DNA of 36,606 nt from Flammeovirgaceae bacterium. Its GTDB lineage: Bacteria; Bacteroidota; Bacteroidia; Cytophagales; Cyclobacteriaceae. Location: assembly GCA_003232185.1 (NCBI GenBank), contig QIMC01000337.1:1-36606 (forward strand), in the 5' to 3' direction. Each line of letters opens with the position of its first letter. Position 1 is the stretch's first letter. Made by a program: the position numbers and the translations under genes. The notes under the pieces are model-generated. The model had not been told where the DNA came from. It saw only the letters and a program-made list of their open reading frames with translations, and did not search any database. Shown here piece by piece: positions 34,010-36,606 of the stretch.

Positions 34010-35989
34010 TCACCTAATCAGTACGATTTTACGGTAAAATGACTCACTGCCTAAATCCAACTTAACTATATACACACCACCTCTAAGTTTTTCAGGTACC
34101 TTCCATTCAATCTGATGACTTCCTTTCTGCAGTTGATCAATAGCAAGTTCCATTTGAATGTCTCCTCTGATCCCGATTATTCTCAATTTTACCTGAGCCT
34201 GATTTTGGCTGTTTTTGAATTGTATAGTGGCATGATCAATTACGGGGTTTGGATAACTGATTATCTCCACATTTTGGCTCTCAAAGTCGGGCAAGTTGGT
34301 AATAATCTCGTTATTACCAGCATTTAACAGGTCACCACTAACCCCCACCTTAATTGGACTGCTTCCTCTTTCGAAGGCCCCCATATCCGGAGCAATATTG
34401 TTAAAGTTGTCATTGAAGTTGGGAATAATCACTCCTGCACTCTCCCCAGGTGCTCCTGACGCCAGGGCAAACATTCCAGGTTGATTATTTACGTCGTATT
34501 GGGGCAATTCCCTTCCCAGATCAATACCATTGATCTCATGTAACATAGTATCACAGCTTTGTTCCACACCACCTCGATATAGATCATAGTCCCAACTATT
34601 TGTACAACTTTCGATACCTGCTTCCATCACCGCACCGGCGCTCCTGCTAACAAAAATGTTGTTTCGGGAGATCAAATTTAGAATTGCCCCGCCTGAGGAA
34701 GAAATTGATTGATTGGAGCCGGTAGGTCTACTGGTTCCAGTCGTTCCCTCAGGCTGTAATACTGTATTATGAAAGACATAGGTTCTTTTAAAGGGCAAGA
34801 TAACGGTATCGCTTCCCGCTTTGAGAAATGGACCTTGCTCCCACAGGTCTGAGTTAGTTTCTGGCCCATTCCTTTTGCTTTCGTTCACTATATTTCTCCA
34901 GATGTATAGGGGGCCTATTGTAGTACTTGCTATGGCAATCTTGGTGAAAGTTTTGTCGATATAATTACCCCAAATCCTTACGTTGTTGTTGGCTCCCTCG
35001 CTTTCAATTCCATCGTCCCAGCACCTTTGAATGAAATTTCCATAGATATCGGAGTCTTTATTTGGAAACCCACGAAAGCTTTTGTTGTCCCCTGCACCAA
35101 AACCGTCATTGAAATAATGTGCATCATCTGAAAATACTTCATTGTATCTGATCACATGATTTCCATTGGTGTTCCAAAGGGAAACGGCTTGGGGGCCTGC
35201 AGGGTGATATTGTCCATTACTACGACGCTCAGCCCAACTATTGGCATCTGTTCTCGGATGATGGAACCTGTTATATTGGATGATAAGCCTTTCTATATCC
35301 GGTGCCTGGTTTGAATATATTGCTGAATGTAAATTCATGCCCCATCCATCGTTGTGATTAGTGCCCCAGTTGGTAATATCGCAATGTTCTATCACGACAT
35401 CATGTGAATTGTTAAAAATTTTTATACCATGTTCTCCAGGTCCTATAACCGTTAATCCCCTTAGAATGACATAAGAAGTATTCTCCTCTATACGTATCCC
35501 ATACGGATCCAGTTCAGATACTTTAATGGTGGCATTGGTTCCGTTCTCATAAGTATACAAGATATAACCATTAGGCGTGCCCGACCTGTTTACAGATAGT
35601 ACTTCATCTGAAAAAGCAGGAAGAAATACAGTATCCGCCACCGGGAACTCCTCCGCCCAGGTGGTGATAGATACTGTTTCCTGGATATTAGTTCCGTTTA
35701 AAATAAGATTCACTTCATAGGTCCTCCCCGGGACTAAATTGACAATGCTTCCTCTATATTCCTTTACCTCCTCATCAAAGTACAGTGGAAGAGCGCTTCT
35801 CCATTCTTCATCACCGGACATACGATATCTAACCTGACATTCTATTGAAGTGGCTCCGGCTGGTGGGCTCCAGTACACTCCCACACAGTTGAAAGTCGGA
35901 ATCAAAGTTTGACCATAGCAATAAAAAGCGCTTGAACTCAAAAACAGTATTAAAATATTTACTATACAATACCTGCAGCTACCTTTCAT
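34010..35989 (-). CDS. Secreted right-handed parallel beta-helix protein with T9SS sorting domain
   Basis: The 659 residues begin with a signal peptide (1-~26, LILFLSSSAFYCYGQ). Residues ~30-110 resemble a fibronectin type III fold (GVYWSPPAGATSIECQVRYR, PGRTYEVNLIL). Residues ~150-470 are parallel beta-helix coils with asparagine-rich turns (YVILRGLTVIGPGEHGIKIFNNSHDVVIEHCDI; NGNHVIRYNEVFSD; DIYGNFIQRCWDDGIE). The last ~80 residues, from SYPNPVIDHATIQF, are a type IX C-terminal sorting domain ending in GGVYIVKLDLG and RKIVLIR. Such proteins include polysaccharide lyases and C5-epimerases, but I see no residue set that decides between them. It reads leftwards alone, at the right end of the locus. 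Confidence 0.88.
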   Translation of the reverse strand: MKGSCRYCIVNILILFLSSSAFYCYGQTLIPTFNCVGVYWSPPAGATSIECQVRYRMSGDEEWRSALPLYFDEEVKEYRGSIVNLVPGRTYEVNLILNGTNIQETVSITTWAEEFPVADTVFLPAFSDEVLSVNRSGTPNGYILYTYENGTNATIKVSELDPYGIRIEENTSYVILRGLTVIGPGEHGIKIFNNSHDVVIEHCDITNWGTNHNDGWGMNLHSAIYSNQAPDIERLIIQYNRFHHPRTDANSWAERRSNGQYHPAGPQAVSLWNTNGNHVIRYNEVFSDDAHYFNDGFGAGDNKSFRGFPNKDSDIYGNFIQRCWDDGIESEGANNNVRIWGNYIDKTFTKIAIASTTIGPLYIWRNIVNESKRNGPETNSDLWEQGPFLKAGSDTVILPFKRTYVFHNTVLQPEGTTGTSRPTGSNQSISSSGGAILNLISRNNIFVSRSAGAVMEAGIESCTNSWDYDLYRGGVEQSCDTMLHEINGIDLGRELPQYDVNNQPGMFALASGAPGESAGVIIPNFNDNFNNIAPDMGAFERGSSPIKVGVSGDLLNAGNNEIITNLPDFESQNVEIISYPNPVIDHATIQFKNSQNQAQVKLRIIGIRGDIQMELAIDQLQKGSHQIEWKVPEKLRGGVYIVKLDLGSESFYRKIVLIR

Positions 35990-36378
35990 GTGAAAAACTA
36001 ATTCGTAATCAATAAAAACTTGGTCACCATTACAGTGTCGCTAGACCCAACTTCAGCTCTTAAATGATACCCTACTTACCAATACTTATAGGTGATGTGG
36101 CTCTTCTGAAAAAGCAAGTCTACATTAAATTAATCATTTAATTTGTTATATAATAACTTAAAAATGTCATATTTCGACATCTGAATGAAAAACAATATTA
36201 AAATAGGATATTATCAATATATTTTGTTATATTATTAATATTTTAACTACAAAATACCTCTAAACCGACAGGTTCATTAGACATTATTGAAATAATCAGA
36301 AGAATGGCTTCTATTAAAGAAAAGGTACTAGTGTAACGAACGATTAATTATTTAAGTATATTTTATTATCTTTGTCCT
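35990..36378. other. AT-rich intergenic region at the boundary with the IS630-type element
   Basis: No gene is recognised. The middle (about 36190-36250) is almost purely A and T. The left inverted repeat of the IS630-type element should lie near the right end, for which GTGTAACGAACG around 36331 is a possible but unproven candidate. Confidence 0.4.
36367..36374 (+). promoter_or_regulatory. Candidate Bacteroidota -7 box before the transposase
   Basis: TATCTTTG matches TAnnTTTG exactly and ends 4 nt before the transposase ATG, so a transcript would be nearly leaderless. I find no good TTTG -33 element at the expected distance, so this is a weak call. Confidence 0.3.
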
Positions 36379-36606
36379 ATGACAAGGATAAGCAAAACCA
36401 TAAATCTTAGCAATGAGGACCGTGCCGAATTAGAAATGTGGTCTCGATCACAAACTATTGAAAGAAGAATGGCCGACCGGGCAGAGATCATATTACTCTC
36501 CTGCGAGGGCAAGACTTTCGATGAGATATGCAGTCGACTGGATACCAGCCCACCGGTAGTGAATAAATGGCGTATGCGTTACCGTAAAGAAGGACTGGCA
36601 GGTTTG
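36379..36606 (+). CDS. IS630-family transposase, N-terminal part (cut by window end)
   Basis: An ATG at 36379 opens a frame that stays open to the window end, giving 76 residues. They read as a helix-turn-helix DNA-binding region with the blocks INLSNEDRAELEMWSRSQT, RRMADRAEIILLSCEGKTF and ICSRLDTSPPVVNKWRMRYRKEGLAGL, the order seen in IS630-type transposases (first helix pair, then DExC.RL...TV.KW..R). The DDE catalytic part lies outside the window. Its codons are more GC-rich than the adjacent intergenic DNA. No frameshift is seen in the part present. Confidence 0.82.
   Translation, partial: MTRISKTINLSNEDRAELEMWSRSQTIERRMADRAEIILLSCEGKTFDEICSRLDTSPPVVNKWRMRYRKEGLAGL

Noticed and set aside
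1-36606. tRNA or rRNA genes
   Set aside because: No cloverleaf with a conserved TψC arm or CCA end and no rRNA-like conserved segments were recognised by eye; a covariance-model search would settle it.

Overview
The window looks like a chromosomal segment of an AT-rich member of the Bacteroidota, probably a Cytophagia/Flammeovirga-type lineage (inference). The grounds are two proteins ending in type IX secretion (Por) C-terminal sorting domains, a SprB-like repeat, the near absence of Shine-Dalgarno sequences and the gene families present. It is an exopolysaccharide/capsule locus bounded by mobile-element debris on both sides.

Left edge (1-3299): a decayed IS66-family transposase gene (tnpC) is open at the window start, carries one nonsense codon and two frameshifts, and is split by a group II intron. 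The intron has a textbook 34-nt domain V, but its reverse transcriptase/maturase gene is itself frameshifted twice.

Core locus (3300-35989): most genes read leftwards. From the left they encode an aminotransferase, a hexapeptide N-acetyltransferase and a Gfo/Idh/MocA dehydrogenase (a WlbC/B/A-like set for a 3-acetamido sugar or uronic acid); a priming polyprenyl glycosylphosphotransferase; four GT4 glycosyltransferases; two sulfotransferases; a GNAT protein; a GINT1-N-like beta-propeller protein; a YdcF/SanA-like membrane protein; a Wzy-type polymerase/ligase; a Wzc-type chain-length regulator with tyrosine kinase; a CelD-like acyltransferase; and a secreted beta-helix protein. Three units read rightwards: asnB, a wzx flippase, and a pair of pectate-lyase-like genes preceded by an asnB remnant. 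One lyase has gained eight ~100-residue repeats, a SprB-like domain and a T9SS sorting domain.

Taken together (inference), this is a Wzx/Wzy-dependent pathway for a sulfated, probably amino-sugar/uronic-acid-containing and possibly amidated polymer. The locus also encodes secreted beta-helix enzymes able to trim or modify acidic glycans. No outer-membrane exporter (Wza/OPX) and no UDP-GlcNAc 6-dehydrogenase are present in the window.

Right edge (36379-36606): the N-terminus of an IS630-type transposase runs off the end.
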